Shown one piece after another: positions 1-9,441 of a DNA stretch of 64,000 bases; positions within the stretch are counted from its first letter, which is position 1, and the number at the start of each line of letters is the position of its first letter. Under the pieces are notes generated by a model. That model did no database searches and had not been told where the DNA came from. It saw nothing but the letters and a program-made list of their open reading frames with translations. The stretch is taken from positions 1,612,001 through 1,676,000 of the forward strand of contig CP053418.1 in assembly GCA_013127575.1 (NCBI GenBank). The letters are read 5' to 3'. The stretch comes from Ramlibacter terrae (GTDB taxonomy: Bacteria > Pseudomonadota > Gammaproteobacteria > Burkholderiales > Burkholderiaceae_C). The position numbers were made by a program, and so were the translations under genes.

Positions 1-2
1 CG

Positions 3-964
3 CCGCCACGGGGCAACGCCACCGCCGAAAGCGTCACGCTGCTGGTGGTGCCGATGTTCCACATCACGGGCATGGTCAGCCTGATGCACTCCAACATCTA
101 CGCAGGCGCGACGCTGGTCATGATGCCGCGCTGGGACCGCGAGGTGGCCGGCCGGCTGATCTCCAGCTACGGCGTGACGACGTGGACGAACATCCCGACG
201 ATGGTGATCGACCTGCTGGCCAGTCCCAACTTCGACAACTACGACCTCTCGAGCCTGGCGTACATCGGCGGTGGCGGCGCCGCCATGCCGCAGGCCGTGG
301 CCCAGCGCCTGCTGGAACAGTTCGGCCTGCGCTACGTCGAAGGCTACGGCCTGACGGAGACGGCCGCCCCTTCGCACAGCAACCCGCCGGACGCGCCGAA
401 GCAGCAGTGCCGGGCGTCCCGTTCATGAGCTGCGACGCGCGGGTCATCGACCCGGAGACGCTGGAGGAGGTGGCGGCCGGCGAACAGGGCGAGATCATCG
501 TCCACGGGCCGATGGTGTTCGACGGCTACTGGAAGCGGCCGGAGGCGACGGCGGCGGCTTTCATCGAACGCGAAGGCAAGCGGTTCTTCCGCACCGGCGA
601 CCTCGGCCGTTGCGACGCCGACGGCTACTTCTTCCTGACCGACCGGCTCAAGCGCATGATCAATGCGTCCGGCTTCAAGGTGTGGCCGGCGGAGGTCGAG
701 GCGCTGATGTTCCGGCACCCCGCGATCCGGGAAGCCTGCGTGATCTCGGCCCACGACAGCTACCGGGGCGAGACCGTCAAGGCGGTGGTCGTGCTGCGCG
801 CCAGCCATCGGGGGCAGGTGACCGAGCAGGACATCGTGGCCTGGTGCCGCGAGCACATGGCGGTCTACAAGGTGCCGCGGATCGTGGAATTCGCCGACGC
901 GCTGCCCAAGAGCGGCAGCGGCAAGGTGATGTGGCGCCTGCTGCAGGCGAAGGAAGGCGCGTGA
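3..964 (+). CDS. AMP-binding acyl-CoA ligase, 5' end outside window
   Basis: C-terminal 320 or so residues of an ANL-superfamily acyl-CoA synthetase, which activates a carboxylic acid with ATP to an acyl-adenylate and then an acyl-CoA thioester. Visible are the adenylation motif GYGLTET (near base 342), the hinge region RTGDLG, and the C-terminal SGSGKVMWR, whose lysine is the catalytic lysine of the family. About 220 N-terminal residues, including the P-loop, lie upstream of base 1. One frame break near 411 is repaired by restoring CCTGG (QQC-L-GVPFM). FACL/long-chain type is likely; the substrate cannot be told. Confidence 0.9.
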   Translation, partial: ATGQRHRRKRHAAGGADVPHHGHGQPDALQHLRRRDAGHDAALGPRGGRPADLQLRRDDVDEHPDDGDRPAGQSQLRQLRPLEPGVHRRWRRRHAAGRGPAPAGTVRPALRRRLRPDGDGRPFAQQPAGRAEAAVPGVPFMSCDARVIDPETLEEVAAGEQGEIIVHGPMVFDGYWKRPEATAAAFIEREGKRFFRTGDLGRCDADGYFFLTDRLKRMINASGFKVWPAEVEALMFRHPAIREACVISAHDSYRGETVKAVVVLRASHRGQVTEQDIVAWCREHMAVYKVPRIVEFADALPKSGSGKVMWRLLQAKEGA

Positions 965-1078
965 TCCGGCCTTGACGGTGCGGTCGCACACCCTTGTCGG
1001 AATGAACCTACAGGACCACCTGTCAGCAGCCGTTACGATTGCTGCGCAGCCGCAAGCCTTGGCGGCTGTTTCCACTGG

Positions 1079-2592
1079 ATGAGACGCACCCCACCTATTC
1101 CCAACCTTCCGCACCGGGAGCGTGCCTCGACCGGGGTTCCCGGCCTCGACGACGTTCTCGGTGGCGGGCTGCCCACGAACCACGTGTACCTGGTGGAGGG
1201 CGACCCCGGATCGGGCAAGACCACGCTCGGGTTGCACTTCCTGCGGGAAGGCGTGCGCAACGACGAGCGCGGGCTGTATGTCACCTTGTCGGAAACCGCC
1301 GCCGAACTCGGCACGGTGGCGGCCTCGCACGGCTGGTCCCTCGACGGGATCGAGCTGTTCGAGCTGGTCAGCAGCGAAGGCCTGAGCCCCGAACTGGAGC
1401 AGTCGATCCTGCACCCCTCGCAGGTGGAACTGGGCGAGACGGTGCGCGGCGTCATCGCCGCCGTCGAACGCCTGCAGCCGCAGCGTGTCGTGTTCGACAG
1501 CCTGTCCGAAATGCGCCTGCTGGCGCAGGACCCGCTGCGTTACCGCCGCCGGTGCTGGCGCTCAAGAAATTCTTCTCCGACCACCACTGCACGGTGCTGA
1601 TGCTGGACGACCGCTCCAGCCGCGACACCGACCAGCAGCTGCACAGCATCGCGCACGGCGTGATCGCGCTGGAACAGGCCGTCGACCAGTACGGGCCCGA
1701 GCGGCGGCGGTTGCGCGTCATGAAGATGCGCGGCATCCGCTTCCGCGGCGGCGAACACGACTTCGTGCTGGACACCGGCGGGCTGTCGGTGTTCCCGCGG
1801 CTGGTCGCGTCGGAACATGGCGAAGATGCCCCGCTGACGGTCAAGAGCACCGGCGTGGCCAAGCTCGACTCGCTGATGGGCGGCGGCCTGTCCCGCGGCA
1901 GCAACATGCTGTTCACCGGCCCGTCCGGCGTCGGCAAGACGACCACCGCCATCGCGGCCACCGTCGCCGCGCTGCGGCGCGGCGAAAGCGCCGCCTACTA
2001 CCTGTTCGACGAAGGGCTCTCCACGCTGGTGATCCGGGCCCGCGCGCTCGGCCTCGACGTCGAGCCTTTCCTGAAGAACGGCAAGCTCAAGATCGTGGCG
2101 CTCGACCCGGCCGAGGTGTCGGCCGGCGAGTTCGCGCACATGGTGCGGCACGCCGTCGAGGACGATGCGGCGCAGGTCGTCGTCATCGACAGCCTCAACG
2201 CCTACCTGCAGGCCATGCCGGGCAGCAAGTACCTCATGCTGCAGATGCACGAGCTGCTGTCGTACCTGAACCGCCGCAACGTCGTCACCATCCTGATCCT
2301 CGGCCAGCACGGGCTGCTGGGCGACATCGAGAGCGACGTCGACATGAGCTACCCGGCCGACGCCATCCTGCTGTTCCGCTTCTTCGAGGCGCGCGGCAAG
2401 CTGCTCAAGGCGGTGTCGATGGTCAAGAGCCGCACCAATGCGCACGAGCAGACCATCCGAGAGTTCCGCATGGGCGACGGCGGCATCGAGGTCGGGCAGG
2501 AACTGACCGACTTCCGTGGCGTGCTGGTCGGCGTGACGGCCTACCACGGCGCCTTCCCGCTGCTCGGCGAGCAGAAGATCGAGCCTGCGTGA
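1079..2592 (+). CDS. KaiC-like double RecA ATPase
   Basis: Two tandem KaiC/RadA-type ATPase domains of about 250 residues each, with Walker A motifs GDPGSGKTT (residue ~42) and GPSGVGKTT (~280). This is the layout of cyanobacterial KaiC. At the KaiC catalytic-glutamate pairs the first domain reads S-E (YVTLSET) and the second D-E (YLFDEG). At the KaiC autophosphorylation pair S431/T432 my alignment reads S-Y (DMSYPAD), so only one site is kept. One frame break near 1550 is repaired by CCAGG. The stop overlaps the start of the hybrid kinase gene by one base, so the two are translationally coupled. No kaiA or kaiB is in the window. Role as a signalling ATPase is inferred. Confidence 0.88.
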
Positions 2593-4292
2593 TGGAACTC
2601 CGGGTCTGGTCCATGCGCCCCGCGGCCGCGATGCCGCGGTCGTGCAGGGCGTGCTCACGCAGCAAGGCATCGAATCCCCTGGTCTGCACCGATCCCGGGC
2701 ACCTGCTGGCGTCCTTGATCGAAGGCGCGGCGAGCGTGGTGGTGACCGAGGAAGCGCTTCCGGACCTGATCGCCAACGAGCAGCTGGCCGCCTGGCTGCA
2801 GGACCAGCCGCCGTGGTCGGACTTCCCCTTCGTGGTGCTGGCCACCAAGCGCGAGGGGCGACGGCCCGACAAGGATTTCCGCAAGCTGCACAGCCTGGGC
2901 AACTGGTGCTGCTGGAGCGGCCGCTCAACGCCGAGACCCGGCGAGCGCCGCCGAATCGGCGGTGCGGGCGCGGCGCCGGCAGTACGCCGCGCGCGAACAC
3001 CTCGAGGAACTGAGCCGCACCCGGCAGGAACTGCAGCGCCTCAACGGCGAACTGGAAAGCCGCATCCTGCTGCGCACGCGCGAACTCGCGAGCGCCAACG
3101 ACCGGCTGATGAAGGAGATCAACGAGCGCGAGCGCGCCAGGCCGCGCTCACGCAGGTGCAGAAGATGGAAGCGATCGGCCGGCTGACCGGCGGCATCGCG
3201 CACGACTTCAACAACCTGCTGCACGTGGTCAACATGAACCTCGAGCTGGTCTCCCTCTACGCCAAGGAGGAGAAGGTCAAGCCGGTGGTCGACCGCGCCA
3301 AGAGCGCCGCCCGCCGCGGCGCGCGCCTGACCAACCAGCTGCTGTCGTTCGCGCGCAGCCAGTCGCTGCTGCCCAAGCTGACGCACGTCAACAAGCTGCT
3401 GGTGGGCATGAAGGACCTGCTGGACATCTCGGTCGGCTCCGGCGTCGAGGTCGAGCTCGACCTGTGCGAGGAAGACGCCATGGTGGTGGTCGACCCCGGG
3501 CAGATGGAAATGGCGGTGCTGAACCGGCCGTGAACTCGCGCGACGCGATGCCGCAGGGCGGCGGCCTCAAGATCACGACCGGCACGCGCTACTTCGACAG
3601 CGACGAGCGCGACCTGCCCGCCGGCGACTACGTGGTCGTCTGCGTCACCGACACCGGCAGCGGCATCCCGTCGAACGTGCTGCCGAAGGTGTTCGACCCG
3701 TTCTTCACCACCAAGCCGGTCGGCAGCGGCACGGGCCTCGGCCTGAGCCGGGTCTACGGCTTCGCGCGCCAGTCCGGCGGCATCGCGCGGGTGCGCAGCG
3801 AAGAGGGCCAGGGCACGACGGTCGAGATCCTGTTCCCGCAGGCGGACGAAGAGGCCGACGAACCCGTGCAGGCGCGCCAGGCGCCGGCGGTGCCGCCGCT
3901 GGCGGGCGCCTGCCACATCCTCGGTGGTCGAGGACGACCCCGACGTGCGCCGCGTGATCGTCGAGTGCCTGAGCCTGATCGGCTACAAGGTGACCGAGGC
4001 GGCCAACGGCACCGAGGCCCTGCAGTCGCTGGCGACGGTCAAGCCCGACCTGATGGTGGTCGACTATGCGATGCCCGACATGACGGGCGCCGAAGTGATC
4101 TCGGAAAGCCGCAAGATGGTCGGCGAGATTCCGGTGATCCTCGCGACGGGCTATGCCGACATGGCCGTGGTCGAGCGCCTCGCCGGCAAGCCGAAGATCC
4201 TGCGCAAGCCCTTCGACATCGCCGCGCTGGGCGACGCGGTCAGCTCCGCGCTCGACAGCGCGCGCGACAAGGCGGAAGCCGCCAGCGCCTAA
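2592..4292 (+). CDS. Hybrid sensor histidine kinase with receiver domains
   Basis: Reconstructed order: an N-terminal receiver-like domain (about residues 1-125), a coiled-coil linker, a HisKA domain with the phospho-acceptor box GGIAHDFNNLL, an HATPase_c domain (DTGSGIP, FDPFFTTK, GTGLGLS) and a C-terminal receiver (VVEDDPD, phospho-acceptor D in VVDYAMP, K in LRKPFD). The N-terminal receiver-like part lacks a clear DD pair and acceptor Asp and may be non-phosphorylated. It is coupled to the KaiC-like gene by TGATG. Seven frame breaks (about 2608, 2684, 2905, 2938, 3140, 3527, 3918) all lie at CCTGG or CCAGG sites; the one at 3918 is an inserted base. The product most likely relays signals to or from the KaiC partner. 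Confidence 0.85.
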
Positions 4293-4781
4293 GGCTGCTC
4301 CGGTCGCCGGCGCCGGCGCCGGCGCCGGCGCATCAGCAGGCTGCCGACGGGCAGGCCTACGGCCACCCGGGCGTACTCGTTCACCATTTCGCGCGTCGAC
4401 AGCCGGTGCTCGAAGCCCGGCGACAGGCGCTTCGGCGTCAGGCGGTAGTCGACGAAGCACGCCACGCCGGCCGCGACCAGCGCGCCGGTCACCGCCGGCA
4501 CCGGGCGCTTCGCCTCCTCGCGGCAGCCCCAGGCCTTGGCGTGCAGCACCCCCAGAACACCGACGCCCCATGGTGGATCAGTGCGCCCGTGAGCGTGTAG
4601 CGCGTGCTCGGCGCGTCCTCGCGCAGCGCCGGGTCGCCGAACACCCAGTGGCTGACGGCGTTCACCGGCGCCGCCGGCGCGCCATGCCGCCGCCCGGCCC
4701 ACAGCAGGTAGCCGGTGGACAGCACGCTGGCGATGCTGCCGGCGACTGCGCCTTCGTGGAGCGCGCGTTTCCGGTGGTCAT
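4289..4781 (-). CDS. Conserved small membrane protein
   Basis: About 164 residues after joining two breaks (near 4747 and 4551, the latter repaired by CCTGG). It shows hydrophobic segments (ASVLSTGYLLW; PAVTGALVAAGVACFVDY; VAVGLPVGSLL), the conserved stretch PVNAVSHWVFG, and an arginine-rich tail from a hexamer repeat. It resembles uncharacterised inner-membrane proteins of Burkholderiales. I do not assign a function. Its TAG stop overlaps the TAA stop of the convergent hybrid kinase. Start chosen at the ATG giving MTTGNARSTK. Confidence 0.6.
4305..4331 (+). repeat. CGCCGG hexamer tandem repeat
   Basis: Four and a half perfect copies of CGCCGG immediately after the convergent stop codons of the hybrid kinase and the membrane-protein gene. 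It lies inside the minus-strand gene, where it encodes the run of arginines near the C-terminus. A hexamer tract can change copy number without shifting frame. Confidence 0.9.
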
Positions 4782-4876
4782 GCGCCAGTGTAGGCAGGCG
4801 CCGCGACGCACGGGCGGCGCGCTCTCAAACGGTAACGCGGCCCCGCGCGGGGCGGGCGCTGGCCTAGACTGCGCGC

Positions 4877-6169
4877 ATGCGTGTGCTGCTGACGGGTGCC
4901 TCGGGGTTCATCGGCCGCGCCGTGGCCGATGCGCTGCTGCGCAAGGGGCACACGGTGGTCCGCGTGCTGCGCCGGCCCCCGGCGGCCGGCGGCGATGCCG
5001 TGCAGGCGGATTTCGCGCAGGTGCCCACGCGCGGCTGGTGGCAGCCGCGGCTCGCCGGCATCGACGCGGTCGTCAACACGGTCGGCATCATCCGCGAGCA
5101 GCCGGGTCAGTCCTTCCAGGCGCTGCACACGGACGCGCCCGCCGAACTGTTCCATGCCTGCGCAGCTGCGGGCGTGCGCTGCGTGGTGCAGGTGTCCGCG
5201 CTCGGCGCCGATGCCTCCGCCACCTCGCGCTACCACCGCAGCAAGCAGGCCGCCGACGACGTGCTGCGCGCGCTGCCGCTGCGCGGCGCGATCGTGCAGC
5301 CGTCGCTGGTGTACGGCCCGGGCGGCAGCAGCGCGGCGCTGTTCGGCAAGATGGCCGTGGCGCCGCTGCTCCCCCTGCCCGCGGGCGGGCGCATGCGGGT
5401 GCAGCCGGTGCACGTGGACGACGTCATCGCGGGCATCGTCGCGCTGGTGGAAGCGCCGCCGGAGAACGTCCGCACCTTCGTCTTCGCGGGCGCGCGCCCC
5501 TTGCAGCTGCGGGAGTACCTCGCCGACCTGCGCGAGAGCCCGGGCGAGCCGGGTCCCCTGCGGGTCGTGCCGGTGCCGACCGGCCTGTTCTGCATGGGCG
5601 CGGCCCGGCCGGCAAGCTGCCCGGCAGCCTGCTGGACACCGAGACCGCCGACATGCTGCTGGCGGGCAACGCGACCGACGACAACGCCTTGCCCGGGCTG
5701 CTCGGGGATGCCCCGCGCGAGGTGCGCGCGTTCGTCGCGCGCGACGCGGCGGAGCCGGCGCGGCGCGCCGCCGTGCTCGACCTCTGGCTGCCGGTGCTGC
5801 GCATCGCCGTCGCCTTGCTGTGGCTGTGGACCGGCATCGTCTCGCTCGGCCTGTACCCCGTGCAGGACAGCTACGCGCGCCCCTGGCGCGGGTGGGGCTG
5901 CACGGTGCGCTCGCCACCCGGCCTTGTACGGCGCGGCGTTGCTCGACCTGGCGCTGGGCGTGCTCACGCTGGCTGCGCCCCCGCGCTGGCGCCGCTGGGT
6001 GTGGCTGTCGCAGCTCGCGCTGATGGGCGGCTACACCGTGCTGATCACGTTCTTCCTGCCGGAGCAATGGCTGCACCCGTACGGCCCGATCTCCAAGAAC
6101 CTGCCGCTCGCCGCCGCCATCGCCCTGCTGTGGGCGCTGGAGCGGCCGGCGCCGCCGCGGAGCCGCTGA
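4877..6169 (+). CDS. NAD-binding epimerase/SDR fused to a DoxX-like membrane domain
   Basis: N-terminal Rossmann domain with GASGFIG (residue ~8) and a YxxxK motif (YHRSK), of the extended SDR/NmrA-like type often labelled complex I NDUFA9-like. After residue ~290 come four hydrophobic helices typical of the DoxX-like domain found fused to such SDRs. Three frame breaks (about 5617, 5882, 5921) fall at or next to CCTGG sites. The stop overlaps the next start (TGATG), so it begins a three-gene coupled run with a DUF2269-type membrane protein and a flavoprotein. Probably a membrane-anchored NAD(P)-dependent oxidoreductase of unknown substrate. Confidence 0.8.
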   Translation: MRVLLTGASGFIGRAVADALLRKGHTVVRVLRRPPAAGGDAVQADFAQVPTRGWWQPRLAGIDAVVNTVGIIREQPGQSFQALHTDAPAELFHACAAAGVRCVVQVSALGADASATSRYHRSKQAADDVLRALPLRGAIVQPSLVYGPGGSSAALFGKMAVAPLLPLPAGGRMRVQPVHVDDVIAGIVALVEAPPENVRTFVFAGARPLQLREYLADLRESPGEPGPLRVVPVPTGLFCMGAARPASCPAACWTPRPPTCCWRATRPTTTPCPGCSGMPRARCARSSRATRRSRRGAPPCSTSGCRCCASPSPCCGCGPASSRSACTPCRTATRAPGAGGAARCARHPALYGAALLDLALGVLTLAAPPRWRRWVWLSQLALMGGYTVLITFFLPEQWLHPYGPISKNLPLAAAIALLWALERPAPPRSR

Positions 6170-6643
6170 TGGACTACCCGGTGCTCAAGTGGGTGCACAT
6201 CCTGTCGTCCACCATCCTGTTCGGCGCGGGCATCGGCTCGGCCTTCCACATGTTTGCCGCCACGCTGCGCGGCCACGTCGGCGGCATCGCCGGCGCCACC
6301 CGCAACGTGGTGGTGGCCGACTGGCTGCTGACCACGCCGAGCGCGATCGTGCAGCCCCTTTCGGGCGTGTGGCTGGTGCACTTGATGGGCGTGCCGCTGG
6401 CCACCCCGTGGGTCGCGTGGTCGCTCGGGCTCTATGCGCTGGCCATCGCGTGCTGGCTGCCGGTGCTGTGGATCCAGATCCGCATGCGCGACGGCGGTGG
6501 CGGCGGACGCGGCCGGCACGCCATTGACGGCCGCCTACCAGCGCCTGTTCCTGTGGTGGGTGCGGCTGGGGGCGGCGGCCTTCGTGGCCTTCCTGCTGAT
6601 CTTCTGGCTGATGGTCACGAAGCAGGTGCCGTGGTCCGGATGA
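6169..6643 (+). CDS. DUF2269-type integral membrane protein
   Basis: About 158 residues with four predicted membrane helices (KWVHILSSTILFGAGIGSAF, the WLLTTPSAIVQ region, an ALAIACWLPVLWIQI helix and AAAFVAFLLIFWLMV). The length and the N-terminal VLKWVHILSST pattern fit the DUF2269 family. Function unknown. A break near 6487 needs two bases (CT of CCTGG). It overlaps both neighbours by start/stop (TGATG upstream, ATGA downstream), implying one transcript with the SDR-DoxX gene and the flavoprotein. Confidence 0.8.
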
Positions 6644-7536
6644 ACGACGACCTGCTCGACTGCCTGGTGATCGGCGGCGGCGCGGCCGGGCTGACCGCGG
6701 CCGTCTACTTCGGGCGTTACCGCCGGCGCGTGCTGGTGCTCGACGACGACGAGAGCCGGCTGAAGTGGATCCCGCGCACGCGCAACGTCCTCGGTTTTCC
6801 GGACGGCATCGAAGGGCCCGACCTGCTGGAGCGCATGCGCGAACACGCGCGGCGCTACGCGGTGCCGACCGAGCGCGTGCACGTCGAGGCGCTGCGCAAG
6901 GAGGCGGACGGCAGCTTCGTCGCCGAAGCCGGCGGCCGCCGCTGGCGCGCGCGCTTCGCGCTGCTCGCGACCGGCGCGCGCGACGTGGTGCCGGACGTCG
7001 AAGGATTCGACGGCGGCCTGCGCGCCGGGCAGGTGCGCTTCTGCCCGGTGTGCGACGGTTTCGAGACGCAGGGCAAGAAGGTCGCGGTTCTGGGGCAGGG
7101 CGCGCACGGGCTGCGCGAGTCGCTCTTCATCTCGAACTTCGGCAACGAGGTCACCCTGGCTGGCGATGGCTTCGCAGGAGGACGTCGCGCTGCCGGACTG
7201 GCGCAGTTGCGCGAGGCGGGCGTGCGCATCGCCGAAAGCGCGCCGCGGCAGATCGCGTGCGGCGCGGATTGCGGCGTGCGCGTGACGCTGCAGAACGGGC
7301 AGGTGCTGGAGTTCGACACGCTCTATCCGGCGCTGGGCCTCGCGCACAAGCACGACCTCGCCACCGCGCTCGGCGCGCGCGCCCAGCCCGACGGCCAGCT
7401 CGAAGTGGACGCGCACCAGCAGACCTCGGTGGAAGGCCTCTATGCCGCCGGCGACGTCGCTGTCGACTTGAACCAGATCGCCGTCGCCGCCGGCCACGCG
7501 GCGATCGCGGCGACGGCCATCCACAACCGGTTGTAG
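6640..7536 (+). CDS. NAD(P)/FAD-dependent oxidoreductase, thioredoxin-reductase-like
   Basis: Intact 298-residue flavoprotein. It has the FAD-binding GGGAAGL at the N-terminus, a CPVCDGF motif in the position of the thioredoxin reductase CxxC, a second dinucleotide segment (AVLGQGAHG, with an unusual replacement of the usual GxGxxG), and the FAD C-terminal motif YAAGDV. It is closest to thioredoxin-reductase-like enzymes of unknown partner. Its ATG overlaps the preceding stop, so it is co-translated with the two membrane genes. No thioredoxin gene is adjacent, so true thioredoxin reductase activity is not established. Confidence 0.85.
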   Translation: MNDDLLDCLVIGGGAAGLTAAVYFGRYRRRVLVLDDDESRLKWIPRTRNVLGFPDGIEGPDLLERMREHARRYAVPTERVHVEALRKEADGSFVAEAGGRRWRARFALLATGARDVVPDVEGFDGGLRAGQVRFCPVCDGFETQGKKVAVLGQGAHGLRESLFISNFGNEVTLAGDGFAGGRRAAGLAQLREAGVRIAESAPRQIACGADCGVRVTLQNGQVLEFDTLYPALGLAHKHDLATALGARAQPDGQLEVDAHQQTSVEGLYAAGDVAVDLNQIAVAAGHAAIAATAIHNRL

Positions 7537-7570
7537 GCCATGGTGCAGGGAATCCTTCAATGGATTTTTT

Positions 7571-7607
7571 CGCGTCCTCTGCGTAGTCTTTGCGTCCTCT
7601 GCGTCCG
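7571..7607. repeat. Degenerate TCCTCTGCG repeat
   Basis: Three units of the type GCGTCCTCTGCG or GTCTTTGCG sit in the 93-base gap between the flavoprotein and the enolase-superfamily gene. The same unit builds the long palindrome at 30170-30301, so this looks like a degraded copy of that dispersed element. Confidence 0.6.
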
Positions 7608-7629
7608 GTATCCGCATCCGGGAGCCCCA

Positions 7630-8739
7630 GTGAAGATCACAGCCGTCGAACCCTTCATCCTGCACGTCCCGGTCACCGGTTCGCAGATCGCCGACAGTAC
7701 GCACAGCATCACGCACTGGGGCGTGGTGGGCGCGCGCATAGCCACCGACGACGGCCTGAGCGGCTACGGCTTCACCGGCACGCACGCGCACCTGCCCGGC
7801 GACCAGCTCATCACCCGCTGCATCGCCACCTGCCATGCCCCGCTGCTGGTGGGCGAAGACCCGCGCGACGTGCAGCGCCTGTGGCACAAGCTCGCGCGCA
7901 ACCCGGCGCTGCAATGGATCGGCCGCGCGGGCATCACCACCCTCTCGCAGGCGGCGATCGACGTCGCTTTGTGGGACCTCAAGGCCAAGGCGCTGGAGCA
8001 GCCGTTGTGGAAGCTGCTGGGCGGCGGTGCGGCCGCAGGTCCGCGCGTACAACACCGACATCGGCTGGCTGAGCATCGCCGACGACGCGCTGGTGCAGGG
8101 CGCGCAGCGCGCGGTGGCCCGGGGCTTCACCGGCATTAAGATCAAGGTGGGCTCCACCGTCGAACGCGACCTGCGCCGGCTCGAAGCGGTGCGGCAGGCG
8201 ATCGGCCCGGAGGTGACGCTCGCCGTCGACGGCAACGGCAAGTGGGACCTCGCCACCTGCCTGCGCTTCTGCCGCGGCGCCGAACCGTTCGACGTGTTCT
8301 GGTTCGAGGAGCCGCTCTGGTACGACGACGTCAAGGGCCACGCGCAGCTGGCGCGCGCCACGCGCATCCCGGTGGCGCTCGGCGAGCAGCTGTACACGCA
8401 GGAGGCTTTCGCCGAGTTCTTCCACCAGGAGGCGGTGCACTGGGTGCAGCCGGACGTCACGCGCATGGGCGGGCTCACGGAGGTGCTGCGCGTGTGCGAG
8501 GCGGCGCATGCGCACCGGCTGCCGGTGGCGCCGCATGCGGGCGACATGAGCCAGTCCACGTGCACCTCGCCTACGCGCATCCGGCCTGCCGGTGCTGGAG
8601 TACATCCCCCGGATCAAGGACTGCTTCACCGATCCGGCCGAGGTCGTCGACGGCGTCTTCCGGCTGCCGCAGCTCCCGGGCGCCGGCACCACGCCGACGA
8701 AGCAGGCGTGGGAGCGCTTCCGGCAGCCGGCGCTCTAGA
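7630..8739 (+). CDS. Mandelate racemase/muconate lactonizing enzyme family protein
   Basis: About 369 residues of the enolase superfamily. The N-terminal capping domain is followed by the TIM barrel with KIKVG (the KxK catalytic pair), metal ligands in [14 protein letters not shown] and ALGEQ, and a late histidine segment ([10 protein letters not shown]). These enzymes abstract a proton alpha to a carboxylate; the substrate (sugar acid or other) is not predictable here. Start is GTG at 7630 (VKITAVEPF). Three breaks (near 8032, 8553, 8585) are all at CCAGG or CCTGG. It is separated from the upstream operon by a repeat and probably has its own promoter. Confidence 0.88.
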
Positions 8740-8810
8740 GCCTTCGGGGTAAACGCGCAGGCGAGCGGCGCGGCGCAAGGCTATCGTGGACGCTTTCCAA
8801 GGAGAGCTCC

Positions 8811-9049
8811 ATGCGCAACGTCCTCGTCCTGCTCGCCGGCGCCGCCCTCGCGGGCGCCGCCTTCGCCCACAACTGCCCGAACGAGATGAAGGCGATCGAC
8901 GCCAAGCTGGGCACCAAGCCCGCGATGTCGAAGGACGTCTCGGAGAAGGTCGCCAAGCTGCGCGCCAGCGGCGAAGTCCACCACAAGGCGGGCAAGCACG
9001 ACGCGTCGATGAAGGACTGGCCGAAGCCAAGAAGCTGCTGGGGATCTGA
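8811..9049 (+). CDS. Small exported protein
   Basis: About 79 residues with a clear Sec signal peptide (MRNVLVLLAGAALAGAAFA, cleavage after AFA), then a charged, lysine- and histidine-containing mature part (NCPNEMKAID; VAKLRASGEVHHKAGKHD). A strong ribosome site AAGGAGAG precedes the ATG. The frame break near 9017 is repaired by CCTGG (KDLAEAKKLL). Likely periplasmic; no function assigned. Confidence 0.75.
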
Positions 9050-9053
9050 CAGG

Positions 9054-9439
9054 CTAGGCGATGCTGGCGCCGCGCTGCGCCAGCAGCTCGCGCAGGATCG
9101 AGCGGTGGCAGCGACGCTCGTCCTCGCAATAGCAGCCCACCGCGAAGGCGGCGTGGTGCGACATCGCCGCCAGCAGGTCCAGCACGTGGGCCGCGTCGGG
9201 CTGCTTCATCTCGCTTTCGTACCCGCGGCGAAAAGCCTTCCACTCGGCCTCGCTCTCCGCGGCCCGGCCTTGCGCCATCAGCTCCGCGCTGGGCGCGAGG
9301 TTCGGCAGCCACACGTCGTAGAAGTCGCGGCGGGCGAATTCTTCCTTCGGCACGCCGCGCGGCGGCCGCCGCACGGTGCCAGGCGCAGGCCTTCGCCGGC
9401 GGCGCGTGGGGTTCCGAGCTGCACGATGCGGACGGGCAT
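9054..9439 (-). CDS. DUF488 family protein
   Basis: 128 residues with the conserved DUF488 end motif CYCEDERRCHRS and the N-terminal VRIVQLGTPRA. The family is uncharacterised; its cysteine/histidine cluster suggests a metal or redox role. One break near 9377 lies at CCTGGG. The gene starts two bases after the stop of the upstream NDH-2-like gene, so they form an operon. Confidence 0.8.
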
Positions 9440-9441
9440 GG

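Noticed and set aside
4305..4331. GCCGGC run as a CRISPR or origin iteron
   Set aside because: Perfect 6-base tandem copies without spacers, inside a coding region.
4153..7536. Single very long open frame over several genes
   Set aside because: It crosses three real genes that use different frames in part; stop-poor GC-rich DNA makes long false frames.
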